Source: Nitrospirota bacterium (lineage in GTDB: Bacteria > Nitrospirota > Thermodesulfovibrionia > UBA6902). From it: a DNA stretch of 55,591 bases. Below, in pieces: positions 1 through 8,584 of the stretch (the first letter of the stretch is position 1; each line of letters begins with the position of its first letter). A program made the position numbers and the translations under genes. The notes under the pieces are model-generated. The model was not told where the DNA came from and did no database searches. It saw nothing but the letters and a program-made list of their open reading frames with translations. The stretch lies in contig JACQXG010000007.1 in the NCBI GenBank assembly GCA_016208905.1, forward strand, positions 1-55,591. The letters run 5' to 3'.

Positions 1-7
1 ATTTCGT

Positions 8-2860
8 TTACCCTTTCCCGCATAATGCATCGTGGCCGCAGTTCCTGCACGCACTATTGACCGGCTCTGCCGGGAACATACCTTTCTTCATCTGCCCGAT
101 AAGCGCCGCTGTTTCCTGCAGGGCCTCCTGAATAAATTCCTCCATGCTTTTCTTCTTCGGCGGATACGATGTCACCTTGCCGTCCTTCAGAGAATAGTAT
201 CCAGCCTCATCCACCTGCTGGGGATGAGTCATCTGCCACATCCGCGCATAAAGCGGCAGCTGAAGGCTTTTCTTATCGATCTCCCCGGTCTTGTAATCAA
301 GGAGGATAACAGAGTTAAGAGTTAGGAGTTCAGAGTTTAGAGTTATTTTCTCGTGACTCGTGACTCTTAACTCTTGACTCTTCTTTTTATCAATCCTATC
401 TATCTTCCCTTTTAATTTAACCCCGTCGATCTCGGCCTCTATCTTTTCCTCGGCAAGCCATGGACTGTATCCCTTCATCCTGATTTCAGCCTCCTGTTTT
501 CTGAGAAGGGGGAGAAGATTGCGGAATATCTCCCTTGTCACATCGGCCCAGAATTCAGCGATCGGGATTTCCCTGAGGCTTTTCTCAAGCGCCTCAAAAA
601 GCCGGGCCTCAAAATCATCCATTTCCCAGTCTTTATCTTTGAATAAATGCTCCATCGTCCTGTGGGCAAGGGTGCCCCACTGCCTGTACTCAACCTCGAA
701 CCTCGGAGGCGTTTCCATTTCAAGGCCGAGTATTTTGTCGAGATAAAACCTGAAGGGGCATTTTCTGTAATAGTCAAGGTCCGTCACCCTGAAATATCTC
801 TTTGACATTCCCCCGATCAGGCTGCGCAGGATAGCGGTCGAGTTATGGTCAAAATATGTTTCCGCATGGGAACAGCCATCAAGTTTTTGCGCAGAACCTT
901 CTCTGATCAGGACCTCTTCATCCGTAAAAATATCCAGCTCAACGGGGCCAGGCATATTCTCCCAGTCAAGAAAAGGCGAGGGCAGGAATATTTTGTCGCC
1001 TTCAGCGGTAGGACAGGAAAACACCGGCTCATGACGTGAAATATGGAGGAGCCTGTTAAAATACATTTTCTGCCTGTTCATGTAATATTCCAGATACGGC
1101 ATGCCCAGGGCCTTTTTTACTTTCTCCGGCAATATGGGGTCTATATCAGGCCTTGAAGGAAAATCACCTTCAATCACCCCCCCGAAAAAAAATGCCTCTG
1201 TCTCGGTCACCGCGGCCAGTTCATAGGGAATGATCTTTACCCCGTCACTGCTTTCATCAAAGCCTTTTATGTCCTGCAGAAGATACCTGAGATAAAATTC
1301 AGGCGCGCCGTCTGCCCTTAGCCCATCCGGATATAACCCTGCAAAATGCCTGAGCTCAGAAAACCGGCTTATTAACCTGTCGGCTGTATCATCGCCCGGT
1401 AAATTCTCTCCCGGGTTTTTCAGGTAATCAAAAAAGCCCCATTGAGAGAGGGCAGTCTCGAATTCATCGAGAAAGGGGAGAAGTGCTTTCTTCTGTTTTA
1501 TATTTTCAATTGTGGATATAATCCGGTTGATCTCTTTCTGAAAATCGTTCAGCCGTTTCTTTTCTGCCTCTGACGCCTTCTCATCGTTCCGGTTCTGCAT
1601 GGACCCCTCAATGGAGAGCCATGACTGTTTCCCCTTGATAATTCCCGCCCTGTAAGAATAATTCACCGCACGTTCCCGAAGAACGTTCGGGACCAGTGGA
1701 AAACAAGGCGAGGTGAGAAAAGAGAGGAATGCATTCCTCGGATAGTCTTCCGCGATGCAGTTGAGCAACTCGCCCAGCGCTGTCAGCGGCCTTGAAGCGG
1801 ACAAATCATATTCTCCGATGTTAACGGGGACCCCGTGTTTTTTGAAAATTCTCCGGACCATCGGCAGATATTTTGACAGCACAGGAAAACTTACTGTTAT
1901 CTCCCACGGCTTCATGCCTTCGAGCAGAAGTTTCTTTACGTTTCTTGCAATGCCTTCAACCTCATCTTCCATTGAGGGATATGTGTAACAGCCCGTCTTT
2001 TCCCTCGTTAGGGCACGCTTCAATTGCCTGATTTCCATCCCCGGCTGCTGAGCCCGGATGCTCTCAAGTATATCGGACCCTTCTTCTGCGAGTACAAACG
2101 CCTTTTCAGCCTTATCCATAAGAGTTTTTATAATCTCAGTTTCAAGGGGTGTGGGATCAAAGAAACCGTCAATGACAAGGGTGAAATTCAGGGGCAAGGG
2201 GCAAGGGGCAAGGGGCAAGGGTATTGCTCCTCCCTTTTGCAAAGGGGGGCTGGGGGGATTTGACCCATGACCCATGACCCATGACCCATGATTTTGTAAT
2301 TTGATAGAATCTCTCAGCACATCAACAGGATCAACAAGATTTTCCCCCTTCAATTTATTCTCATAAGACTGGAGAACTTCTATCGCCCTTACCGCCCTGT
2401 CCCTTGCCTTTTCTTCAAATATAAGGGCGCTGATTTCTTCTTTTATTTGAATGAGGGATTTGTTCAGGATATAGTGTCCTGTTTTTCTGAAAAGGTCGGA
2501 AAGGATGCGGGCATAGCCGATATTGTTAGCTTCAAGAATTTCACAGAGGACCAGGGGCCTTATGTGCTCGGATATTACATCCCCCCCCTCCTGCCCTGCA
2601 TGAAGCGATACCTCATGGAGAATTGAGGCAACCTGCTTAATGGTTAGAGACTGAAACGGTATGTACGCGGATGTGTTGTGCTGCTTTTTCAGATATGAAA
2701 AAAATTGCCTTTTGGTCTCAGAAAGGACGAAATTGTTTGGACCGAGAAACAGTACAGAGGAAAAATTGTTGTCGGGATGTGTAGAGACTATTTCCTTAAA
2801 AAGAGTCTCTCTCTTGTTCCGCGCGCCGATGGGCGCTGTGAAAAGTATTCCTTGTTTCAC
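8..2860 (-). CDS. AddB/RecB-like PD-(D/E)XK nuclease family protein
   Basis: 950 aa ORF; C-terminal nuclease-like LLDYKTGEIDKKSLQLPLYARMWQ and Cys-rich CRNCGHDALC end; contains two low-complexity in-frame insertions. Confidence 0.75.
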   Translation of the reverse strand: MKQGILFTAPIGARNKRETLFKEIVSTHPDNNFSSVLFLGPNNFVLSETKRQFFSYLKKQHNTSAYIPFQSLTIKQVASILHEVSLHAGQEGGDVISEHIRPLVLCEILEANNIGYARILSDLFRKTGHYILNKSLIQIKEEISALIFEEKARDRAVRAIEVLQSYENKLKGENLVDPVDVLRDSIKLQNHGSWVMGHGSNPPSPPLQKGGAIPLPLAPCPLPLNFTLVIDGFFDPTPLETEIIKTLMDKAEKAFVLAEEGSDILESIRAQQPGMEIRQLKRALTREKTGCYTYPSMEDEVEGIARNVKKLLLEGMKPWEITVSFPVLSKYLPMVRRIFKKHGVPVNIGEYDLSASRPLTALGELLNCIAEDYPRNAFLSFLTSPCFPLVPNVLRERAVNYSYRAGIIKGKQSWLSIEGSMQNRNDEKASEAEKKRLNDFQKEINRIISTIENIKQKKALLPFLDEFETALSQWGFFDYLKNPGENLPGDDTADRLISRFSELRHFAGLYPDGLRADGAPEFYLRYLLQDIKGFDESSDGVKIIPYELAAVTETEAFFFGGVIEGDFPSRPDIDPILPEKVKKALGMPYLEYYMNRQKMYFNRLLHISRHEPVFSCPTAEGDKIFLPSPFLDWENMPGPVELDIFTDEEVLIREGSAQKLDGCSHAETYFDHNSTAILRSLIGGMSKRYFRVTDLDYYRKCPFRFYLDKILGLEMETPPRFEVEYRQWGTLAHRTMEHLFKDKDWEMDDFEARLFEALEKSLREIPIAEFWADVTREIFRNLLPLLRKQEAEIRMKGYSPWLAEEKIEAEIDGVKLKGKIDRIDKKKSQELRVTSHEKITLNSELLTLNSVILLDYKTGEIDKKSLQLPLYARMWQMTHPQQVDEAGYYSLKDGKVTSYPPKKKSMEEFIQEALQETAALIGQMKKGMFPAEPVNSACRNCGHDALCGKG
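313..382. repeat. degenerate heptad array (GAGTTAA-type, then reverse-complement TTAACTC-type), inside CDS
   Basis: gagttaa gagttag gagttca gagttta gagtta ... gtgactc gtgactc ttaactc ttgactc, period 7. Confidence 0.85.
2190..2291. repeat. heptad arrays GGGGCAA(n) and GACCCAT(n), inside CDS
   Basis: ggggcaa repeated about 4x, then gacccat repeated 4x, period 7; translates as NHGSWVMGHGSNPPSPPLQKGGAIPLPLAPCPLPL. Confidence 0.9.
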
Positions 2861-2942
2861 TTATTCCCGCCTAAATCAAACTATTCTTATGAGGCATTAT
2901 TTTTCAAAAGCCAGTGAATGCAACATGAGTTATCACAGGTAA

Positions 2943-3202
2943 TTACTTGATCAGGTGTTCCACAAGCTTTTGAAATGGTTTCAATTCTTCATATCTTTCA
3001 ATAATTCGCTGCTTTTGAAAATATTGTTTAAATGTTTTGTTATAACGCTTCTTTCAGTCTTGAAAAGTTCTGCAATCTGTTTCTGTGTAAGCCAGATAGT
3101 ATCCTGTTCCAGCTTTACATCAAGCCGGGCTTCCTTGTCATCAGTCGTGTAGATAACAATTTTGCCGTGCTTGGCTGAGATAGTATTATCCTTTTTGATC
3201 AT
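2943..3202 (-). pseudogene. RhuM-family protein remnant (N-terminal fragment, then out-of-frame tail)
   Basis: MIKKDNTISAKHGKIVIYTTDDKEARLDVKLEQDTIWLTQKQIAELFKTERSVITKHLNNIF resembles the RhuM N-terminus; stop at 73 aa; another frame continues as KQRIIERYEELKPFQKLVEHLIK*. Confidence 0.6.
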
Positions 3203-3364
3203 TTAAACACCCGGCTTTTTTTTCCTTCTGGTGCCACCATAACATTTGGCAACACTGTTCTCAAAAGTAGCTTCTTGGTTTTCTTCTAACAAAGACTGAA
3301 TGCTATATGTGACTAATTCGTCTAAGCTTGTATCCGAATATAAACTTTGATGAAATCTTGTCAT
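3203..3364 (-). CDS. 53 aa hypothetical protein MTRFHQSLYSDTSLDELVTYSIQSLLEENQEATFENSVAKCYGGTRRKKKPGV (absent from the ORF track)
   Basis: ATG overlaps the upstream TGA stop (ATGA); its TAA is directly followed by the ATG of the RhuM remnant. Confidence 0.55.
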   Translation of the reverse strand: MTRFHQSLYSDTSLDELVTYSIQSLLEENQEATFENSVAKCYGGTRRKKKPGV

Positions 3365-3606
3365 AGCTTAAACCTCTCCCTCTTCCCCGCCGAAAACCTC
3401 GCCTTTGTTGATCTCAACTGTTTATCAATCTCGCTGAAGATTTTATTCACTTCTTCCTCTGTATATTCATAAGAACTCTTATTGGAACAATTGCCGAGTA
3501 TTCTGATCTTCTCAAGGATCTCATTGGTTCGTTTGGCGGCTATTCTTTTAAAACGCTCGTGTCTGTTTTCTTCCATCTGCCTGTCTGATTTTGATTTTGG
3601 ACTCAT
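3361..3606 (-). CDS. 81 aa conserved-looking small protein, first gene of the RhuM-remnant cassette
   Basis: ORF with ATGA overlap to the next gene; AT-rich promoter region with inverted repeats upstream. Confidence 0.6.
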   Translation of the reverse strand: MSPKSKSDRQMEENRHERFKRIAAKRTNEILEKIRILGNCSNKSSYEYTEEEVNKIFSEIDKQLRSTKARFSAGKRERFKL

Positions 3607-3632
3607 AAGGAGGCCTTAATAATTATCAAAAT

Positions 3633-3674
3633 ATAATTTATTTTATTGAAAATAATATCAATAAAATAAATTAT
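3633..3674. repeat. perfect 17 bp inverted repeat with 8 nt loop
   Basis: ATAATTTATTTTATTGA-AAATAATA-TCAATAAAATAAATTAT. Confidence 0.85.
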
Positions 3675-4030
3675 TGTCAAGATATAAATTGATATTGATG
3701 TAAATAGTATCAATATTTACAGAATGGATTATAGTTAAAGTGATTTTTATTACTTAATATACTACGAGATAGCGAACTTACATTAATTACTACATCTCTT
3801 ACAGTCACCAAAAGCAGGGACAGCCTTAAGAAAAGACTTTTTGGACTCCCATAGATCAGGGATGGAATTAAGTAAATGGTTAAAGCTTTTCATTTCAATT
3901 GTCGATCTATTACATATGAAATTGAGCTGGAAACATTTATATCGATTCAAGCATCAATAAAGATGTCATCAAATAGAAAAATAATGACAAGGTCAGCGTT
4001 AATCAATTTAATATTAAGGAGGTTTGAAAT

Positions 4031-4177
4031 ATGAAGAATAAAATTGTGTCAATAATATGCGCCATTTTAATGCTTGCGGCCATATTAATGTTTACCGGCT
4101 GCGGTGACAGGGGGGACAGCGGCAGTAGCAGTAGCACTAGCAGTGGGACTAGCGGCATAAGCGGCAGCGGGGAATAA
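4031..4177 (+). CDS. 48 aa small lipoprotein with Gly/Ser tail (absent from the ORF track)
   Basis: MKNKIVSIICAILMLAAILMFTGCGDRGDSGSSSSTSSGTSGISGSGE*; strong SD aaggagg; FTGC lipobox. Confidence 0.65.
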   Translation: MKNKIVSIICAILMLAAILMFTGCGDRGDSGSSSSTSSGTSGISGSGE

Positions 4178-4212
4178 AACAATCAGTTTTTTAAAAATAT
4201 GGAGGACGCAAA

Positions 4213-5919
4213 ATGAAAGTATGTGTAAATAAGGTGTCTTTAACTCCGTTATATTGTTATTTAATAGGGGCTGTCCTGTTTGCGATGTTGATTTCGATGG
4301 CCTCCGATGCCGGGGCCTTGACAACAGGTGAAACTTACTCGATCACGGCACAGAAAGTGAATTCAAACGGCTCGTTAGCGGCAGTAAGCGCTTCTTCGTC
4401 TGCCGTTGCCGATTCAAACGGCAAGATTTCATTCTCTCTAACTAATGTGCCTGATAACGGTTCCTGTAATTTTCTTGTGATAACAGTCAGGGACAGCACT
4501 GACACTGTTGTGAGGCGTTCTATTGCCCCCTGTCCGAATTCAGGAGAATCTTTGCCGATGGGAGTATCCGGCCTTACAAACTCACAGACAGATGCCTTGC
4601 TGGCGGCATTAACATCCGCAGGGACAGATGATCCGATACTTGCGGTGTTCGGCTTTGCGCTAGTGCGCTCAACTGCGGTAACTTCACCTGAATTGTCTTT
4701 TATGGCCAATCTTTGCAATCAGGGGATCAACAACAGCGGCGGATTCATTAGTTATCTTACAAGCAATGGCGTAAGCAGCGCCCAGATAGCATCTTATAGA
4801 AGTTATATTATTGATCGTCTGGCTAATACAGCAAGCGGGTACAGCAAGATGATAAAGGATTCGGTAGATGCATCTACCGCTGCCGCAAAATTAAATGCCC
4901 GCGGTGAGGCGGCTTCAAAATTATTGCTGGTACTGGTCCAGGCAGCTACTGATGCCGGATTTTCACAGGACAGAATTTTGGAGGCTTTTAACGCAATGGG
5001 GTCGATTATTATGCCGTTAATGCAGCAGGGAATTACTAACGGTGACATAACACCTGCTACTGCACAGATGATTAATTCCTCTATCGGGGGCAGCATACAG
5101 AAATTGAAGGCAGACAAGAATATTGAGAAATATTCACGGGCGCTGATAGCTCTTGGGGCATCAGGCGCCGACGTCACTAATTACCAGACTGCTGCCAATA
5201 CTCTTCTGAATTCGATGATTACAGCATTCAAGACATTTGAACAGGTTTTTAACGGCAGTGAGACAAATACCACAATATCAAATGCGGAAACAGTATTGAA
5301 TACAGCCATGCAGACCGCGTTTAACCAGTTTATGACAGATACTGCCGCTTCGAACTCCCGAATAACTACGATGATATCTAATATGGACAGCGCCCTCGGA
5401 GTGTCTACCGGACTTACGGTCAGTGATTTTCAGTTCTACAAGCCTGATGGAACGACAGTTAACTGGCCCCTTACGATGGTAATACTTGTTGACTGGGCGT
5501 CAGGCATCGTATCAAATGGTGGCGGAATGACATATACGCGCGACAGCACCGCGATCCCGAGCAATAACTTGTGGCTTGGCAGCTGCTCCAATAGTATATA
5601 TTTCAATAAAACTGACTGCGAAAGCAATGGAGGGACCTGGACCGCTGCAAGAACTGATTTTGTCGGGCAGGGAATTCCGGCCAGTTATGCCGCTATTTTC
5701 GGGATTCAGCAGGATATTGAGATCCTGGAGTTTGTCCGCTGGGCGGCCCAGCAAGCAGCCGGACAAAACATGAGCGCACATGAAGCTCTTGAGAAGAGTT
5801 ACTCTAATTCCGTTGCAGGATTGGCAAGTAATATTAGTGGAACAGTGGATGGTTCAACCAGCATAAGCAGTGCACTGAAGTCCGCGATCGTCACTCTGAT
5901 GAAATCGCCTCAGTTTTAG
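4213..5919 (+). CDS. secreted Ala/Ser/Thr-rich protein of unknown function
   Basis: 568 aa ORF with N-terminal signal peptide-like segment and SD ggagg. Confidence 0.75.
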   Translation: MKVCVNKVSLTPLYCYLIGAVLFAMLISMASDAGALTTGETYSITAQKVNSNGSLAAVSASSSAVADSNGKISFSLTNVPDNGSCNFLVITVRDSTDTVVRRSIAPCPNSGESLPMGVSGLTNSQTDALLAALTSAGTDDPILAVFGFALVRSTAVTSPELSFMANLCNQGINNSGGFISYLTSNGVSSAQIASYRSYIIDRLANTASGYSKMIKDSVDASTAAAKLNARGEAASKLLLVLVQAATDAGFSQDRILEAFNAMGSIIMPLMQQGITNGDITPATAQMINSSIGGSIQKLKADKNIEKYSRALIALGASGADVTNYQTAANTLLNSMITAFKTFEQVFNGSETNTTISNAETVLNTAMQTAFNQFMTDTAASNSRITTMISNMDSALGVSTGLTVSDFQFYKPDGTTVNWPLTMVILVDWASGIVSNGGGMTYTRDSTAIPSNNLWLGSCSNSIYFNKTDCESNGGTWTAARTDFVGQGIPASYAAIFGIQQDIEILEFVRWAAQQAAGQNMSAHEALEKSYSNSVAGLASNISGTVDGSTSISSALKSAIVTLMKSPQF

Positions 5920-5951
5920 GATTACAGAACCCGCCGGGATATAAAGCCGGA

Positions 5952-5980
5952 GCAGGGGCGAGCGGCCCGCTCGCCCCTGC
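5952..5980. repeat. palindromic GGGGCGAG...CTCGCCCC element
   Basis: gcaggggcgagcggcccgctcgcccctgc. Confidence 0.85.
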
Positions 5981-6639
5981 TATAAGAACTTTTCCAAGGG
6001 ACAGCCTGTACATTTGGGTTTTGGCTTGCAGTAATGTTTGCCCAGCATAACAAACAGGGCATGATATTCATTATATAAGGCCACATCTGACGGCAGGTTT
6101 CCATGAAAGAGTTCCTGCATCTCGTGATAAGTCACTTTTTCAGACACAAGCCTATGCCTCTGTAGTACCCTTTTTGTGTATGCGTCAATTACGAAGATGG
6201 GTTTATCAAGAGCGTAGAGGAGAATGGAGTCCGCTGTCTCGGGCCCGATTCCGTTTACTTCAAGCAACTGGTGTCTGAGCAGATGAAGGTCTTTGTCCTT
6301 CATGTTCTCAATGATACCTTTGTAATGGTTTGTAAGAAACGCGAGAAAATGTTTGAGCCTTTTGGCCTTAATATTGAAATACCCTGCGGGCCTTATGAGG
6401 GAGGCAAGTTTTACATGCGGCATTTTATGCAGGATATCCGCGTCAAGCGTCCTGCTGCTTTTCAGATTGTTTATTGCCTTCTCAACATTCCCCCAATTAG
6501 TATTCTGCGTAAGTATCGCGCCTACTGCTATTTCAAAAGGGGCCTCTCCCGGCCACCAGTGCTGGGGGCCGAAGGTTTTATAGAGGATCCGGTATATGTC
6601 GGTAAGGATTTTATTGTGAGATGTTTTTGTCATTATCAA
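5980..6639 (-). CDS. endonuclease III-like HhH-GPD DNA glycosylase
   Basis: LLEVNGIGPETADSILLYAL HhH motif, FVIDAYTKRVLQRH, C-terminal Cys cluster CKPKPKCTGCP. Confidence 0.88.
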   Translation of the reverse strand: MIMTKTSHNKILTDIYRILYKTFGPQHWWPGEAPFEIAVGAILTQNTNWGNVEKAINNLKSSRTLDADILHKMPHVKLASLIRPAGYFNIKAKRLKHFLAFLTNHYKGIIENMKDKDLHLLRHQLLEVNGIGPETADSILLYALDKPIFVIDAYTKRVLQRHRLVSEKVTYHEMQELFHGNLPSDVALYNEYHALFVMLGKHYCKPKPKCTGCPLEKFL

Positions 6640-6644
6640 ATCAG

Positions 6645-6670
6645 AGGGCGAGTCAGCGCCTCGCCCCTAC
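6645..6670. repeat. palindromic GGGCGAG...CTCGCCC element
   Basis: agggcgagtcagcgcctcgcccctac. Confidence 0.75.
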
Positions 6671-6674
6671 AAAA

Positions 6675-7016
6675 TTACCCCGGGGGCCAGTGCATCGCCC
6701 GTCCTGCAAGCAGGTGCAGGTGAATATGAAAAACCGTCTGGCCTGACTCGCGGTTACAGTTCATCACAAGCCTGAAGCCCCTTTCAGCGACTTTTTTATC
6801 CGTTGCGATTTTGTTTGCGACCTGAAACATATGCCCGATCAGCGCATGGTCATCATTCCCTATATCAAGGACCGTTGATATGTGCTTTCTGGGGATTATA
6901 AGAATATGGACCGGGGCCTGGGGGTTTATGTCCTCTAAAGCAAAAACAGTTTCATCCTCATAGACTGTCTTTACAGGGATTTCTTTTGCTATTATTTTGC
7001 AGAACAGGCAGCTCAT
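6675..7016 (-). CDS. HIT family protein
   Basis: MSCLFCKIIAKEIP start and HIHLHLLAGR HIT motif. Confidence 0.9.
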   Translation of the reverse strand: MSCLFCKIIAKEIPVKTVYEDETVFALEDINPQAPVHILIIPRKHISTVLDIGNDDHALIGHMFQVANKIATDKKVAERGFRLVMNCNRESGQTVFHIHLHLLAGRAMHWPPG

Positions 7017-7083
7017 ATCATGGACTCCTTTTGATTTTTTCAATTATAAACAAAATATATAATTTTTTTTTATAATATAGCCC

Positions 7084-7443
7084 GTGAGACTGGTAAGCAT
7101 CAATGACCTTAAAAAAGATAAATCATTTGTTCAGGGTATAAGGTGGGATGTAACTCCGAAAATATTCATGGACCCTTCCTCTGCTCCACGCAGTGAATCC
7201 GGAAAACTTATCGATGTCACGTACGGATATATGCTGTATGTGGACCTTGTAACTAAGAAACCCGTACTCGTTATAATGCAGCTAAGGCAGAATATGAGCC
7301 AAACAATCGGTTATATCGCCGGCATTCCCGGTGAGTTATTAAAAGAATCAATGCACTGCTCAGGCTCAGACTGTATCGCAGGCATGTACCCCATTTCTGG
7401 AAAACTCGAGGACTGGCTCAAAAAAGAGTTCGGCTTGTCCTAA
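7084..7443 (+). CDS. hypothetical protein
   Basis: 119 aa ORF in a coding-compatible position. Confidence 0.55.
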   Translation: MRLVSINDLKKDKSFVQGIRWDVTPKIFMDPSSAPRSESGKLIDVTYGYMLYVDLVTKKPVLVIMQLRQNMSQTIGYIAGIPGELLKESMHCSGSDCIAGMYPISGKLEDWLKKEFGLS

Positions 7444-7907
7444 ACGTCAGTGATTTTATAGCTCACGTTAAAATCCATATCCTTGCGCAGGGAGTGATAA
7501 ACCGAGCAGTACTTTTCCTGTGAAAGGGAAATGGCCCGGTCCATTTTTATAGGTGTAATGCCTTTCCCGGATATATGGATTACTATCTTTATGGATTTAA
7601 AGTATTGAGGAGGGACGGGATTTCTCTCGCCCGATGTTTCTATCTCAAATTCACTGATCTCCGCCCGCATCTTCTGAAGAAACATTACCACGTCTATTCC
7701 CAGGCAGCCCGCGACGCTCATTAGAAAGGTGTCGGTCGGGAAACACCCTTCCTGTGCCTTGGGATCATATTCAAATGAATAGCCCCGTATCCTTGCTGTA
7801 AAGACCAGGTCTTTCTCCCACGTAAGGAAGCCTTTGCTTTCAAGGGGGGTCTTTTCTTTCCATCCTTCAATGGATTTACCTAAATCCTCTGAGTCCTTTT
7901 CTTCCAT
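7440..7907 (-). CDS. OsmC family protein
   Basis: ORF with PTDTFLMSVAGCLGIDVVMFLQKMR and C-terminal SLSQEKYCSVYHSLRKDMDF. Confidence 0.8.
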   Translation of the reverse strand: MEEKDSEDLGKSIEGWKEKTPLESKGFLTWEKDLVFTARIRGYSFEYDPKAQEGCFPTDTFLMSVAGCLGIDVVMFLQKMRAEISEFEIETSGERNPVPPQYFKSIKIVIHISGKGITPIKMDRAISLSQEKYCSVYHSLRKDMDFNVSYKITDV

Positions 7908-7936
7908 TGCTTATTTAAAAACCTCCTTTTAATGTT

Positions 7937-8269
7937 TCATTGTCCCGTTGATTCCCTGAGCCATTTGAGATAATCCTCAGAGCCGTCAATAATCGGAAGG
8001 GCAATAATTTCCGGCACATCATAGCTGTGGAGCTCTTTCACCTTAACAGACAATGCGTCAAAGAGGTCCCTGCGTGTCTTTGCGATCATGAGTACCTCGG
8101 AATCATCCTGAATTTTTCCCTGCCAGGTGTATATAGAGCGGACATTCTTTACGATATTTACACATGCCGCCAGCCTTGCCTCAACCAGGGAGCGGGCTAT
8201 GCCGGCCGCCTCATCTTCGTTAGGCGCTGTGATGAATACAATTATTTCTTTGTTAAGCTGCTCTGACAT
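7937..8269 (-). CDS. cutA: CutA1-type divalent cation tolerance protein
   Basis: VEARLAACVNIVKNVRSIYTWQGKIQDDSEVLMIAKT and HSYDVPEIIALPI. Confidence 0.93.
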   Translation of the reverse strand: MSEQLNKEIIVFITAPNEDEAAGIARSLVEARLAACVNIVKNVRSIYTWQGKIQDDSEVLMIAKTRRDLFDALSVKVKELHSYDVPEIIALPIIDGSEDYLKWLRESTGQ

Positions 8270-8584
8270 TGAAGTATATTTTGCAGAGACGGGTGGGAAA
8301 AAGCAATTATGCTGAATATCTAAGTCATGAATGCCGCTACAGGTAAACAGAAAAATTCTGCCGGGACGTCTGATAAAATATTTTTTTATGCGGCAGCTGG
8401 TTTGGGTATTGACAAAATAAATAAACTGTTATACTATTTTTGTAACAAATCTTCTATTTAACAATCCCATTTGATGTTGAAAGGTTAAAACCTCCAAGAC
8501 TATATTTTTTTCAAAAATATGTATTCCCACTAAAAAAGGAAGTAACATCCCATGGCATACAAAAGCAAGAATCAAGGAGATAGC

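Noticed and set aside
6271-6723. 150 aa plus ORF opposite the nth-like and HIT genes
   Set aside because: Spans two recognised genes on the opposite strand and the palindrome; no independent support.
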